Source: Dipteris shenzhenensis
Lineage: Eukaryota; Polypodiophyta; Polypodiopsida; Gleicheniales
NCBI GenBank assembly: GCA_047967505.1
Contig: CM106538.1
Strand: one strand, 5' to 3'
DNA length: 64,000 nucleotides
Positions 22,915 to 34,425 of this stretch are shown one piece after another. Made by a program: the position numbers and the translations under genes. Numbering within the stretch: the first letter of the stretch is position 1; the number at the start of each line of letters is the position of its first letter. Below the pieces are notes generated by a model, which was given only the letters and a program-made list of their open reading frames with translations, ran no database searches and was not told where the DNA came from.

Positions 22915-22943
22915 AAGTGGACACCCTTAGCTTGCTACTTCCC
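22915..22943 (-). repeat. Right terminal inverted repeat
   Basis: AAGTGGACACCCTTAGCTTG and the following CTACTTCCC are the reverse complement of the left terminus. The TCAAG duplication follows at 22944-22948. Confidence 0.85.
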
Positions 22944-22948
22944 TCAAG

Positions 22949-24930
22949 AGGGAACTCAACTTGGCGGTGAGCTCAATCTAGCACAACATTCAATATTAGA
23001 TAGGGAACTCAATCTGGTGGTGAGCTCCAGCACACTAACACATGCTCTCAGTGTGTTATAGCATATCACCAGGTTGAGTTCTCCTTCCCTAGCATCGAAG
23101 GTTGTGCTCAATTATGAGAGTCTCATCACCAAGTTGAGTCCTCTGCCAGTGCTTGATGGAACAACAATGACCTGTTTCCCTTGGCTCCCCATCCTGCAAC
23201 TCCCTTGGTCATGGCTATGGTTGGTAAAGTGTTACAGGATGGAGAACCAATGTAAACAATGGATCCCATGACTTGGGCAGCATTATGAAGGGGCATCGAG
23301 ATTGTAGCAGAAGATTCATCATAGGGATAGCAGGGGGCTTGGAGAGAGCATGGAAGGGGGTAGGAGAGAAATTTTCTTGGGTTGCATTAATTGTTTCTTT
23401 GCTCTTAAGGCCTTTATATAGCTATAGACTTGCCACCCTCCCACTCTTTTTCCCTTCGTTTCTTGTGTCAGTTATGTGACTTTGGGCACTTATCGCTATT
23501 GCTAAGAGCACACAATCCACCCGCTGGATTTTTCTGGTAGCCCAGCTTAGTGTAGGCAATCATCTACATCATCATCTGGCCATGACGTGCGATTAGATGG
23601 TTGCCATGCTATAATTTATTCGTCATCAGAGCCAAGATCATGATAATTCAATAGGAAGAGGGGGAGGAGTGGTGGCACATGCACCCAACTTACTGGTATC
23701 CTAGCCTAGCCTAGGCAGTCACTTACATCATCGTCTAGCCATGACAAGCGATTAGATGGTTGCCGTGGGAGAATTTATCGGTCATCGGAGCCAAGATCAT
23801 AATAATTCAATGGGATGAGGGGGGACGAGCAGTGGCACATATACCCAGCTTTGATGATAGCTCAGTCTAGCATAGGCGGTCATATACATCATCGTCTAGC
23901 CATGACGTGCGATTAGATGGTTGCTCATGATGTGCAATTAGATGGTAATTCTAATAGTGTGATATATTCTTACAGTCTATCTCAGCTTAATGCTAGTTCT
24001 CATTCTAAACTATTGCTATTATAGCCTGATAAACTGACTGAATGCTAATCTAAGCTTATGAACTAGATGCAAAGTCATTGGTATCACAGTCTAATTTCAG
24101 CTCAATGCCAATCTAAGCCTGTGAATTAGATGGTCCCTCATGCACAATCTTTGTCACTAAAACAAACTCGCTGGTTGTTTGGGATTAGGATACTATTTTA
24201 CATTTGGAGCTTTGACAGAAATTACAGATTTGGGGCTTTTGCAGACAGATCTGTAGATCTAGTCTGAAATTTGGGGCTTTTGTTCAGAAATTGCAAAGTT
24301 GGGGCTTTTGTCCAGAAATTGCAGATTTGGGGCTTTTAGTAAATCAGTCCCTTTCTGGTTATTGCGGTGGTTGTTTGGGATTTACTAAAAGTTATATTTT
24401 GGGGGGATTGCAGGTAATCCTAAACTAACAAAAATGAATTTCATTGCTAGTGCCTACCTCCTCTGACCAGTGCCTCCCTCCTCTAGCCTTAACTGGTGTT
24501 TGAGTTGACCCAATCACGATTGCATGATGTTCCAACCACCGAGCTGGTTTAGGACAATCACATTAAGTCCAAGCCATCCAAGTTTTGGTGTTTGAGCTAA
24601 ACTAGCCACACGGTTGCATGATATTCCAACCACCGGTTTGGTTTAGGCAATCACATAATTGGTGTTTGAGCTAACCCAACCACGATTGCATGATGTTCCA
24701 ACCACCGAGTTGGTTTAGGACAATCACATTAAGTCCAAGCTAGCCTGGTTCTGGTGTTTGAGCTGAACTAGCCACACGGTTGCATGATATTCCAACCACC
24801 GGGCTAGTTTAGGACGATCACATTAAGTCTAGGCTAGCCTACTAAACTATCCCAAAGCTCAATCACAAACACCACCAGCCTGAGGCAACCACCCCCACTG
24901 ACCTACATTGTATCAAGAAATGAAACAAGT
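22949..24930 (+). repeat. Dispersed repeat family, copy B
   Basis: It shares long stretches with copy A (8830-9700 and the TCATGCACAATC region) and with copy C at 50880-52760 (inverted). Between 24490 and 24850 a unit containing ATTCCAACCACCG and AATCACATTAAGTCC recurs about four times. Confidence 0.7.
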
Positions 24931-25635
24931 AAACTATCCCAAAGCTCAATCGCAAGCAATCACTGACCTGCATTGTATCAAGCATGTGTATGATGTGCTC
25001 ATCAAACATCTTGCATCCCACCTACTTTCTACAAATGTCCTTGTTATTTGGAGAAACTCTCGAGAGATGCACAAAGAGTGGAAGCATTGATTGCAATAGT
25101 GGTGACGTTTTGGCACGAAAATACAAGGTGTTGGTAGGGTTGTCACTCTATGAACTTTAGGGTGCAGGCTAAAGCTTGTGAAGACTCAAAAATGGTAATT
25201 ACGTGAATGGTTGGATGTTGCTTCTTAAAATGCTACCACCAATCGTGACATCACAGCTTGTTTTCTTCGCTCTGATAGCAATGATCAAATGCGTACATCT
25301 ACAACAATTGCTTCCTGCTACTGCTCTGCAAGGGTTCTTCTGTTTCTTGTGCCCTGACCAAGCTTTTCAACTTTTCTATCTCGCAGCCTCTGTTTGCTTC
25401 TCTTGTAAGCCATGGCAAGTTGCATGTTGCCGATCAATAAAAGATGACAATGACAAACCAAAATAGAGAGAAGCTAGCTTGTGAGGCAAGCAAAGAATAG
25501 AAGATAACTTACCCGAAAGAAGACAATGGAAAACCAAAGAAAACCAAAGTCTACGCAAGGTCACATTGAGGTTCGTGTGGGTTGCAGGGCATTTTCAGGG
25601 CGGGGGCAAGTTGCAGGTACTTAATCTTCCAAGAT
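24931..25635 (-). pseudogene. Left copy of the unrecognised coding remnant at 50.27-50.86 kb
   Basis: This stretch is the inverted counterpart of 50185-50900, where a plus-strand remnant with TAG interruptions is readable. It is broken here too and ends at the deletion joint. Nothing in it is a named gene. Confidence 0.4.
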
Positions 25636-25636
25636 T

Positions 25637-26152
25637 AAGGTCTGGGGAGGAGGTGCATAATGTCACTGGAGTTAGCTACGAAAGGCTAACGTACTCCCAG
25701 TTGGGCACTAGTAAACCAACAGACTTGAATCTACCATCCATCACGGTGGTAGCTCTGCCTCATAGTCCACTGCAAGTAAGACGGACGATCACCAATGTGG
25801 CTACGATGTCCGAGAAGTATACAACGGTAGTTAGTCTTTACAAGAATCGAACCCCGCTGGTAGTGACTATCTCACCGCCCTCCTTCACATTATCGTCGGG
25901 AGCCTCAATCAACCTCACCCTCACCATCTCTGTTCATCATCACCATCAGCAACATCAACAGCAGCAACAACCACAACAATACCAACATATCCATAGTTCC
26001 AATGCAACCCTACTTGGACTTGGTCGCCAACCTCGCCACCATCATTATTGCTTTGGAGAGATTGTCTTCCATGGAGACCAAGGCCACTGTGCTAAAATCC
26101 CCCTTGCTATCTTTCCTGGCCCCACCCCCCTGCCCCCTACTGCCTCCTAATA
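25637..26152 (+). pseudogene. Subtilase last-exon fragment
   Basis: It is the duplicated copy of most of exon 10 of the subtilase at 43795-44342, beginning exactly at the deletion joint. It encodes the fibronectin-III-like C-terminal domain (EEVHNVTGVSYERLTYS, then ITNVATMSEKYTTVV, then FHGDQGHCAKIPLAI) down to the natural stop. All catalytic exons are missing. A Cys of the intact copy (GVSCERL) is Tyr here. Confidence 0.92.
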
Positions 26153-26578
26153 ACCTTCTTCTTAAAGCTATGTTTCTACCCTTCCTCATCCACCATGCAT
26201 AACTAAGCTCTATTTGACAAATTTGGCAATGAAAATGCTCTGAAATTCTTTCAAGATGTTCAAGGGAATGTTTTCAGCAATCTTAAGTATTAGGTCTTCG
26301 AATAGCATATATGGATTTGGAGTCTACCCTTTACTTAAAGAGGTCAATTGTAGTCTTGTTTTTTTTTCTTTCTATTTTGATTTGGACTTTCTTGCTTTGT
26401 GTGGATTTTTTTTGAAATGGTCACCTCCACTCAATATCACTTGGTAAACTCCAAAATTGGGGCATTACATGGGTCAAGTCCACATAAATATGGCCTAACA
26501 AAGCTAAAAATTCAGTGAAGTTTAAAGTGATGACCTCCACTCACTTAGACATCATGGGTACATTTGCAGCACTACATG

Positions 26579-28161
26579 CTCAGGGGGGTCACTATGTATA
26601 AACCCTCTATATCACGTGCGTTCAAGGCATATTTCTAAAATCCCTTATCTGTAAATTTTTTTGAAAATTGTTTTAAATACTCCCTTATGTAAATTAACTT
26701 TTGTTAAATTTAGATATTAAAAACATCCTTCTGTTGAACTCACGTGATAGGGTTACATATAATGAGTGACTCCCCCGAGACTACATGGGTAACCTCCACA
26801 TGAATATCGATGCCTAATAAACTTAAAATTCCACCTTAGTTGTGAGTGGTGACCTACACTCAATAATGATGTAGTAAACTCCAAAATCTGACTCAGTTAT
26901 AACACTATGCAACTCATCTCTACCTTCTGTTTTCAATGTTTGATCGTGAAAATATGATAACAAATGGAAAGCATTTTTTGAATTCAGCATATAAGTGGTG
27001 TATAGATACACCACTTGATTGAATATCATATTAGAGGTAGTGTAAAGATACACCACTTGTTTGAAACAAGGCATAGAATATGTTAAATCTTGTGCTTTCA
27101 AATCTCATTCAGAGTCATCAAACTTTGGTATTGCATTTTCACTTGATGGGTAAAGTGTACCCAAATGATGTTTAATATGTGCATGGCTACTATCAGGAAT
27201 TGTGATACGCATGGACTGAGCTCTCCTATGGATGCTAATCTACTCTAATGACAACACTAATCTAAGGTGGATGAATCTTTTCAACATCATAGCCATGCTT
27301 CTTTTTAAGACTTCAAGTCCTCGATTTCTAGCAATGGATAATGTTACTCACTTCCAACTATGTCAAGCCCTCTTTGTCTAGAACCCATGCATGCTTTGGT
27401 TGCAAGAAGCAACCAATCATAGAGGTTTTTTCAATGTATATTTTTTTGGCAAACTTTTCAAAGGCTTTGGTTCAAACCATAAGGCTATGAATATTATAGG
27501 GATTTCCTTCTCATCCCTTCCTATCTGAGCAATATATCTGAGCAATATTTACTACCCAAATCAAGCCACCTTGGTGATTATCTAAGTCTGATTATGGATG
27601 AGATGCCAAAACTGTAACACAAACACCCTTTGGAATTTCATTAGATGCTACAAACTCTAGCAAGGGCTTGTGGAGGATTGTCACCCTTTCAACCATAATA
27701 TTTGCAAGGTAAAAGGCATCGCTCAATTTCTTTCATATCAGTCATCGTTTTTCTATCTAAATTATTCAGATTTTGGTGACTCATCTTGTTTTGGCCAAAA
27801 AGATTCAAAAGTTATTCAATGCTCATTGAATTTTCTTGTTCTTTTAAATATTTAACAAGTGCTTAATTTGACACGATTATCTCTACATTTTCACTTAACT
27901 ACTTAGGACTATTCTCGGGGAGGTCACTCATCATACGTAACCCTATCACATGAGTTCAAAAGCAGGATATTTTTTATTTCTAAAATGTACAAAAATCAAT
28001 ATACATAAGGGAGGATTTAAAATAGTTTTGAAAAAAAAATACATATTTGTATACAAAAAGGGTACATTTTAGTAAAATGAAAAATTTACAGATAAGGGAT
28101 TTTAAAAATAGGCCTTCAACGCACGTGATATAGAGGGTTTATACATAGTGAACCCTCTGAG
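26579..28161 (-). mobile_element. 1.58-kb element with long terminal inverted repeats (left-arm copy)
   Basis: About 210 bp at the left end (CTCAGGGGGGTCACTATG onward, including CCCTCTATATCACGTGCGTT) are repeated inverted at about 27920-28161. Long TIRs and a gene-like cargo resemble Mutator-like or Pack-type elements. I could not find a target duplication, so classification is tentative. The right-arm copy is 41823-43368. Confidence 0.65.
26823..27700 (-). pseudogene. Hypothetical coding relic inside the TIR element (left copy)
   Basis: It is the inverted counterpart of 42285-43079. The last 92 codons are open (KAQDLTYSMPCFKQVVYLYT and so on). The upstream portion is readable but interrupted by stops. 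The patch VVYLYTTSNMIFNQVVYLYTT is a small internal duplication. The family is not recognised. Confidence 0.45.
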
Positions 28162-28164
28162 GGA

Positions 28165-29490
28165 TTATTTTGCATCATACTTTCAACATGTAAAATGAAA
28201 TCTCGCAAGCCTTTCACTTCATATACGTCAAGTTCTTTTATTTTTTTGCGAGAACAAATCCAATTTCCTTCAATGGAGTTATTCGTTGTAATAAAGCATA
28301 TGGATCACTCCATAAATTATCTCCATCCATTGAGTAGTGCTTCCATTGCATTGCTCAAGTATTTTCATGCATGCTCCTTGCATGCTAAACTAAAAGTAGT
28401 GTGGATTTATGGCCCCTACTAGTGCATCGTCTCCTGTGATGCTCTATGGATGCTCTTTAATCTACCATCCTTTCTAAGATAGCCACAAGTTCTAATTCTT
28501 CTATTCGAGAACCTTTAATTATTTCCCCAATTTGAGTTAACATATCATCAATAGTCTAGACATCCCTTGACTTCAACTCTCTAGAGGTAACACTAAATAG
28601 ATCTGGGAAGGTAGCTATATTCACAAAGAATATGTTTCATTTTAATTTGAAATTCATAATTATAGCACGTAACCACAAGTCTTGTTTTTATAAAATTGAC
28701 TTTAGCACATAGCATTTCGAATTTGGCACATAGCACTTTGCATTCAACACATAGCACTTTGCACTTTGCATTTAGCACATAACCACACATTTGTGTGGAG
28801 GGAGAGTTGGCACACCATACCATTATCGCCAAAACTATTGTTGCTATTACTTCGGTAGTGAAAGTGGCTCTAAAGAAGAACAAATGTCATATTTCTTCCC
28901 TCGTTTATATTTTACTGCAACCATAGGGATCGTTGCACAAGCAATTTTTGAAAAAACTATTGTTACTGTAGTGAAAATGGCTCCAATAACCAGTACGGTG
29001 GTTTAGAACTATGATAACTCCAATAACCAATGCGGTGGTTGAAAGAAAACTATACTAAAGTGCAATGTCTACATTTTCCTTAGCTTGCAACTAAAATAGC
29101 TCCAAGAATTTGTGCGGTGGTTGAGAAATTGTTGCACAATGCATAGTAAGAATAGAGGAAATATGCATGCCTAAGCATGAAAAGGATATTTTGTCCACAT
29201 AAAAATTTGCAAGCACAAGGGTATTACTCTCATTAATGCCTACACAGAGTAGCATATCCATAAGACACACACACACATTTCTAGAGGGAATTTTGGACTC
29301 AAAAAGGGCCTCTTGGATTAGTCCCTTAAGATTTGTGATTAGCAAACCAGCCAATGGGAATGCTTGGGCATTAAAAGAATGGAGGATTCCATATTGGCCT
29401 CTCATTGGTGGAGAGTCCTCCTTGGTCCCCACTAGGCTTCCACTTGCCTCTCTCTTGGCCCCCCACCTCTTAAGGCATTTACTCCCTCCT
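28165..29490. repeat. Duplicated non-coding sequence with dispersed units
   Basis: No gene is seen. 28680-28800 shares words with the 7.8-8.85 kb tandem array, and 28810-29110 belongs to the short dispersed family of 12.3 kb. The whole stretch matches 40490-41820 inverted. Confidence 0.6.
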
Positions 29491-29497
29491 TTCACTT

Positions 29498-30356
29498 TTG
29501 GATGGTCCCCATACCCTCCTAGGCTCTCTTGGTAGGCCACCAAATCCGCGACTTTTTTTCCCCTCCAAAAAAGCAAAAATTTTCAAAAGTGTCCCTAGCA
29601 CCCCAAACTCCTCCCAGGAGTCTCCCCAAACTATCCCCATTGACCCCCACCTTTCTCTCAGCCTCTTCCTCCTCGAGTCCTCCTCTCTACCTCCTCTCAG
29701 CTTGCTCCCAACCTCTTCCTCCTCTCAACCTCCTCCCAGCCTCCTCCCAACCTCTTCCTCCTCTCAACCTCCTCTCAGCCTCCTCCTCTCAACCTCTTCC
29801 TCCTCCCAACCTCTTTATCTTTGCTTGCTTCCATTCTTTCTATAATCATGAAGCACTCCCCTTCCCCTAGGCCAAAGCTATCAATTCAATCTTGAGTGGG
29901 TCACATTTTAAAGGACAACAGTGATATTTGGATCCCTCAAGAGTTTAGGTTGATGTCAAGGGTCACAATGCAACCATCTGCACTAGGTTCCATTCAAGGT
30001 TTCTAGAAAGGATAGAGCAAAGAAAGAGAAGCATTAGAAGGGTCGCATTGTTGGGTTTTGTAATACAAAAAAAGGACTTAAGATGAAGGTTCAACACATG
30101 TACATGGCTCGAGACATGAACTTGGATCCTGCTAGTCAAACTTGCTTTCCTTCAAATCGTATCTCCTTTTTACATTAACTTTTTTTTATTTTCAGTTCAA
30201 TTGTGTATTCTAATGATTGTATGTGAGCATGTATTTTGAGAGAGGGTGTCATGGTGATAGTAGAGGGGGAGGGGGGGAGGGAGAGAGAGAGAAAGAGAGA
30301 GAGATGGGGGGGTTGAGGGGTGTTAGGGGGAGATAGTAGAGGGGAGAGATTTATGA

Positions 30357-30445
<89 letters not shown>

Positions 30446-30603
30446 GTGTGTGTGAGAGGCAGAGATAGAAGGTAGAGAGTGAGAGAGACAGATTGATTAT
30501 CCCATTAACATCTTTCTTTGCTTTCTATGTAGATATCTTTCCCTCTACCAAAGTTGAAACCCAGCCTCTAGATAGTCTCACGGGAATATTTCAAGCTTTC
30601 CAT
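29498..30603 (+). pseudogene. Left copy of the hypothetical gene at 39.36-40.45 kb
   Basis: A Ser/Pro-rich low-complexity region made of repeated CTCCTCCCAGCCTC-type units (29640-29830) is followed by an exon-like stretch (29840-30175). That stretch encodes DNSDIWIPQEFRLMSRVTMQ, then breaks by a frameshift and stops. A second piece near 30530-30603 (FPSTKVETQPLDSL) follows a consensus acceptor CTATGTAG and is cut at the arm boundary. Function unknown. Confidence 0.4.
30255..30445. repeat. (GA)n microsatellite
   Basis: The core is about 40 GA repeats at 30362-30443, with GGGGGAGG-rich flanks. The equivalent in the right arm is a shorter (CT)n at 39609-39643. Confidence 0.95.
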
Positions 30604-31094
30604 TCTTCTCCACCTCCACCTCCACCTCGCCTACTGCGAGCTTTGCCTTTTCCTTTTTCTGTGTGATGCAATCCTTGCAAAGATTTTCCACCCTATCTAG
30701 AATGTGGAAAGTCCTGAGTAGCATTGTGCCATGCGGGTCGTCATTGTGGGCTCTCCATTTGTGCCCTTTGTTGTTGAGCCAAGTGAATCCGCATTTTCCT
30801 GGCATCTTCCTGTCCTCTGGCCCGTTCTTCCAATCTATGTCTTTTGCACTCCTGTTCTTCTCGTCTGCTTTTTGGCTCTTGAAGTGCCTCAGGCTGACTC
30901 TGAGGATCGGATTGCTCCCCATGATCTTCTTCATCGTCATTTGTTTGCTCATTGGTTTCTATCCTCTCCTCCTCCTCCTCCTCCTCCTGCTTCCTCTTTC
31001 TTCTCTCTTTGATCATTGCATTGTATACATCAGGAGGGATTGGGAGCTTTGTTTTGGAATCAACTGGTCTTCCAGTTTGCTTTGTTCTTGCTAT
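30604..31094 (-). pseudogene. Truncated histone H3-like gene, N-terminal tail only
   Basis: On minus, the codons ARTKQTGRPVDSKTKLP are intact, but the initiator is ATA (31092-31094) instead of ATG. An 18-bp stretch present upstream in the other copy is also deleted. The frame then runs through an acidic run (QEEEEEEERIETNEQ) into a Gln/Arg-rich stretch ending at about 30741. In this copy the codon corresponding to the other copy's TAG is CAG (Gln). The histone fold is absent because the block ends in Gly-coding GGTGGA repeats at the duplication boundary. An overlapping frame (30578-30952) encodes GKCGFTWLNNKGHKWRAHN. Which of the two frames was coding in the middle part is unresolved. Confidence 0.7.
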
Positions 31095-31099
31095 GGGAA

Positions 31100-31640
31100 A
31101 TGTGATGGTAGGAAGGAACGTACTAGTATAAGAGAGTATTGGTGGTACTGAGAAAATGAAGGTATTTGAATATATATAGGGGTATATTTATTTTGTGCAT
31201 CATTATTAGTTAGCCCCCCCCCCCCCTTCCCCCCCTCAACCCCTCCTACCCCCCCCCCCCTATTTGTCATAGTCCCCTCGAGGGTTAACCTCACAAAATT
31301 TTAGTGTACCACGTGCATTGTAAAGAAGGGAATTTATCAAAAAAATTACTTAGTTCATCAAAACATTGGGTTTTATCATTCAACTTTAGGAAAAAGTTAC
31401 TTAAAGAGGAGGGGTGTTTGTTTTGGGGGAAAAAACTTATTTAAGGGGTTTCTGAAATTCCCCTTGAACTCCCGTGAGGTCGCTCCCCCAACCTTTTCTC
31501 ATCGCCTGCCCTTGTTGGGTCGACAAGTACAAAATTTAACGCTTGTTTGAAAAAAAAAGAGCCAATTAATCAAATGTCCACAATAAATATTGAAGTACGA
31601 TTTTAATTAACATCAAAGTACATTTGGTTTAGCGATCCAA
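31100..31640. other. Intergenic sequence with poly-C runs
   Basis: Two C runs near 31215-31260 are separated by short T/A interruptions. No gene is seen. The sequence is the same in the other copy (59640-60180). Confidence 0.5.
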
Positions 31641-31659
31641 CGCTTTCCAACACGACTTC

Positions 31660-34425
31660 TAGTTGCTATCCAACTTCTATGTTTTTAGGAAGCTTGCAAA
31701 GATATCCATGAATGCCTTCTTTTACTCATTTGAGTTCGACGAACTGCTTGGGCTAACTCCGTTTGCAAAGATTTATTCCTTGCATAGGAGGACCAGACTA
31801 TATAATGATAGAACCACTCGAACATCTCATGAAGAGCATTACTTCCATTAATCCCCCCTCCATGTCATGTACTCTTGAAATAAGCACCTCGAGCTCTATA
31901 ATGAGACTTTTCCATCCCTTGGGCACACCAAGCATTCAAGGAACCATATTGGTGGCGAAGAAACCATGGACCATGAGCATAAAGAATGTGCTGCATACAT
32001 AGAAAAAACACATGAGGTAAACAAGAATAAATTGATTGCAATTATAATTTTGAAAATAGTAAACCAAACACACCATGTAGTGAGTAATGTGTGATTCACC
32101 CCATCCATCTACCATGGCTTCAATAAACTCTTTCATGATGACTTTATATCGTTGCACAACATCATCGTCTATGGAAGGCTTCCTCAAGATCTTTACCAGA
32201 TTATCCAATTATTTCCAAACACGTATTCTCAAGGTTCTGACATGAGGATCAACTTTCAAATTAGTGGTGCAATCACATAACTTTTTCCAATAATTCCAAT
32301 GCAAATTTAATCAATGTTTTCCATGATTGGACAAAAACCTTCGTGCCTTAGAGCCTCCCATGGACACTTTATTTGGAAGATTTCCTGATTTTCTTGACAA
32401 TTGTGCGTCTTTGATTAGCTTTACATTTCCCCCCATGTAGACCCATGCTCGAGTGTAAAGCTTCGACCCTTGCTATACATGATGCCGCTCTCTCCTCCAG
32501 TTTCATGTTCCATGCATATACAATGTGCAAGTAAAGCAATTTATCAATGAGCTGGATCTCCGCATCATGTAACACGTAGAAATGCACTCTTTCTAATGGA
32601 ATGTTTAAAATTGGATCCCAATTTTTATCGTTCTGATCTCTGTTGGGTGCAGCATCTTGATTGTAGCTCATTACTCCATTGCTCCAATACATCCGTTTGT
32701 TAGCCTCATCATCTGTGATGTCATTTATTACATCTTTAGCATTCCCAAAGTCTTTTCCTCTTTTCATTTGCTCTTTCCCTCTATGTATTCCTATGTTACT
32801 GCCTCAAGGTTGGTGTGAGTGCATACAATAAAGACACGAATATGTCGCATTTGCACTCAATTTCATTCCAAACATACACTTCAATGTCTTAAGATCTCTT
32901 GCCATGTGCCATTCAACTTTAAATGATCTGAACCCTTCAACTTGAAGCAACTCTCCTTTCATTTGCGCATCTATGTGCAAATGACACTTGGAATTGGGGA
33001 TCTATCAAATACCCATTTCAAGAATGAGTTTGTCTCTTTAGGAATTTCAAACGCAGCAAGTCACCAAATGTGCTTTTTTAATTGCACATTAAAATCTTCC
33101 CTAATTTCCTTATCTTTGGCATGTCTAAGGGCTTTATTCATCAAACTAATGCTAAACCTCTCCAACTTGTGGCCTTTTATAACATCACACTCATCCAATT
33201 TGATAACGAATACTAACTTTCCTTCACAATCTAAAAGATTAAAAGATTTACACAATTAGAAAATATTTCAATAAAAATTCTAGCTCTCTTAACAATATAA
33301 TTTTAACCTACCCGTGCTTTCATGTTGTAAAACTCCATCGTTGCAGCTTGGACCCGACGTACATCAAAAAAACATTATTATGCTCTGTGTACTCAAAGGT
33401 TCTTGGTCCTTGCTTTGCCCCTTTGGTAGTTGGTCCTCCTTTCTTTTTGCTATGTTGGACATTTGTCTTCTTTGTGCCTTCCAACGTCATGCTTTCTGAG
33501 ATGTGTATAAATCCACCCAACAAATCTTGAACAATAGAATTTGTTTCTTTCCTTGCATTTCTAACATATACTAGTCTTGGCAATAGAGGATTCTTAATGC
33601 CTTGACCTTGAAGTGCATTTACAAAGACATTATACATAGCTAAGTACCCTTGCTGACTAATGCCAGCAGCATCACATGCATGGACAACTTTCGATGGATC
33701 TACAAGATTCTCTAAATCAGTTGCAACCTATTGTAATATTGCATGTCGCAATGCACGCCGAAGAGGGTCCCTAAGAATAGAAATGAATTCTTTCTTCTTA
33801 ACTACACTCTTTACGGCACAAAGTTTGTCAGAGGAATTTCTTCCAATAACCTCCTCCATAAAATTTCTACAAAAATCATGATAACATTAGAAAAATAAAT
33901 GACTCATTTGTAAGTAATGCTTCATAATTACAAAATACTCCAAATATATTACATACCTTATAGCTTTCACCCTGCGTTTCCTTGCTCCACCACCATATGC
34001 CAAGCTTTCCATTGGTTGCACGGGCTTGATCCTATGCTTATAACCTAGAGGGGTTCTTTTTATCCTTTCTAATCTCCTAGTCAATGTAGCAAGCTCTTGT
34101 TGGATATACCAAGACTTTTTCAACAATTTGTTCTTCTCATTTATTATTCTTGTGATCGTCTTTTGTGATGTCTCTTTTGTAATTTTTGAGTCAACCAGTT
34201 TTTTTGTTCTTGGGTTAGTTGTTCTTGGAGGTTATGCATGGTATCTCTAAGTATCTTTGTCTCTCCTTCCATTCTCAACAAGTGAACCTTCGCAAAGTGT
34301 GCTTCAGCATTGGGATGGCGAATGCGTTTACAATATCCTACTAAGCCTTGAAGACCATCGCCTATGTATTGAATCAAACTCGTCACATTTTCAAACAAAG
34401 GTGGAGCACCTGTCAAAGGATCCAT
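31660..34425 (-). pseudogene. Gene C, unclassified transposon-like multi-exon gene, copy 1
   Basis: The likely start is ATG 34425 (MDPLTGAPPLFENVTS), beginning a coiled-coil N-terminus. Later pieces in order include YNVFVNALQGQGIKNPLLP, WHMARDLKTLKCMFGMK, SANVTYSCLYCMHSHQ, WDPILNIPLERVHFYVLHDAE, GLHGG and finally HGPWFLRHQYGSLNAW with QGMEKSHYRARGAYFKST near 31860-31980. The pattern (CxxC, then a leucine-rich VHxxxLHDAE, GLHGG, then a GSL...QGMEKSH end) resembles uncharacterised proteins common in animal and fungal genomes that look transposon-derived. This is recalled, not searched. Exons are separated by short introns. Frameshifts near 32427 and 34200 disable this copy. Confidence 0.6.

Larger units (their letters stand above)
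13254..22943 (+). mobile_element. 9.69-kb TIR DNA transposon with palindrome arrays, unclassified
   Basis: The ends are inverted repeats of about 28 bp sharing TAGCAAGCTAAGGGTGTCCACTT. They are flanked by the 5-bp duplication TCAAG. The pre-insertion sequence exists uninterrupted in the right arm of the inverted duplication (about 52740-52790), which proves the borders. Inside, two convergent genes (A on plus, B on minus) lie between two arrays of a 16-bp palindrome, each array beside an outward-placed promoter. Gene B encodes a transposase-like protein with SDGCGGQFK and HGKGEHDGAG patches. The 5-bp duplication and the terminal sequence do not match CACTA (3 bp), hAT and P (8 bp), MULE (9 bp) or PIF/Harbinger (3 bp). 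Stops and frameshifts in gene B make this copy non-autonomous now. Confidence 0.9.
22944..30603 (+). repeat. Left arm of the inverted duplication, inner segment
   Basis: It matches 39457-52760 in reverse complement with scattered substitutions and small indels, apart from a 5.87-kb interval (44310-50178) missing here. The deletion joint is at about 25636, with a few bases of shared TTA/TAA. The arm ends at 30603 inside CCACCT-type repeats, where the 3.86-kb block begins. Confidence 0.9.

Noticed and set aside
26579-28161. Target duplication for the long-TIR element
   Set aside because: The bases flanking the CTCAG ends do not match at either copy, so none is reported.
30663-31151. Leu/Ser-rich plus-strand frames (162 and 93 codons) at 30.7-31.1 kb and 59.1-59.6 kb
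   Set aside because: They are antisense to the H3-like tail frames, and the Leu/Ser runs mirror the Glu-coding GAG repeats.
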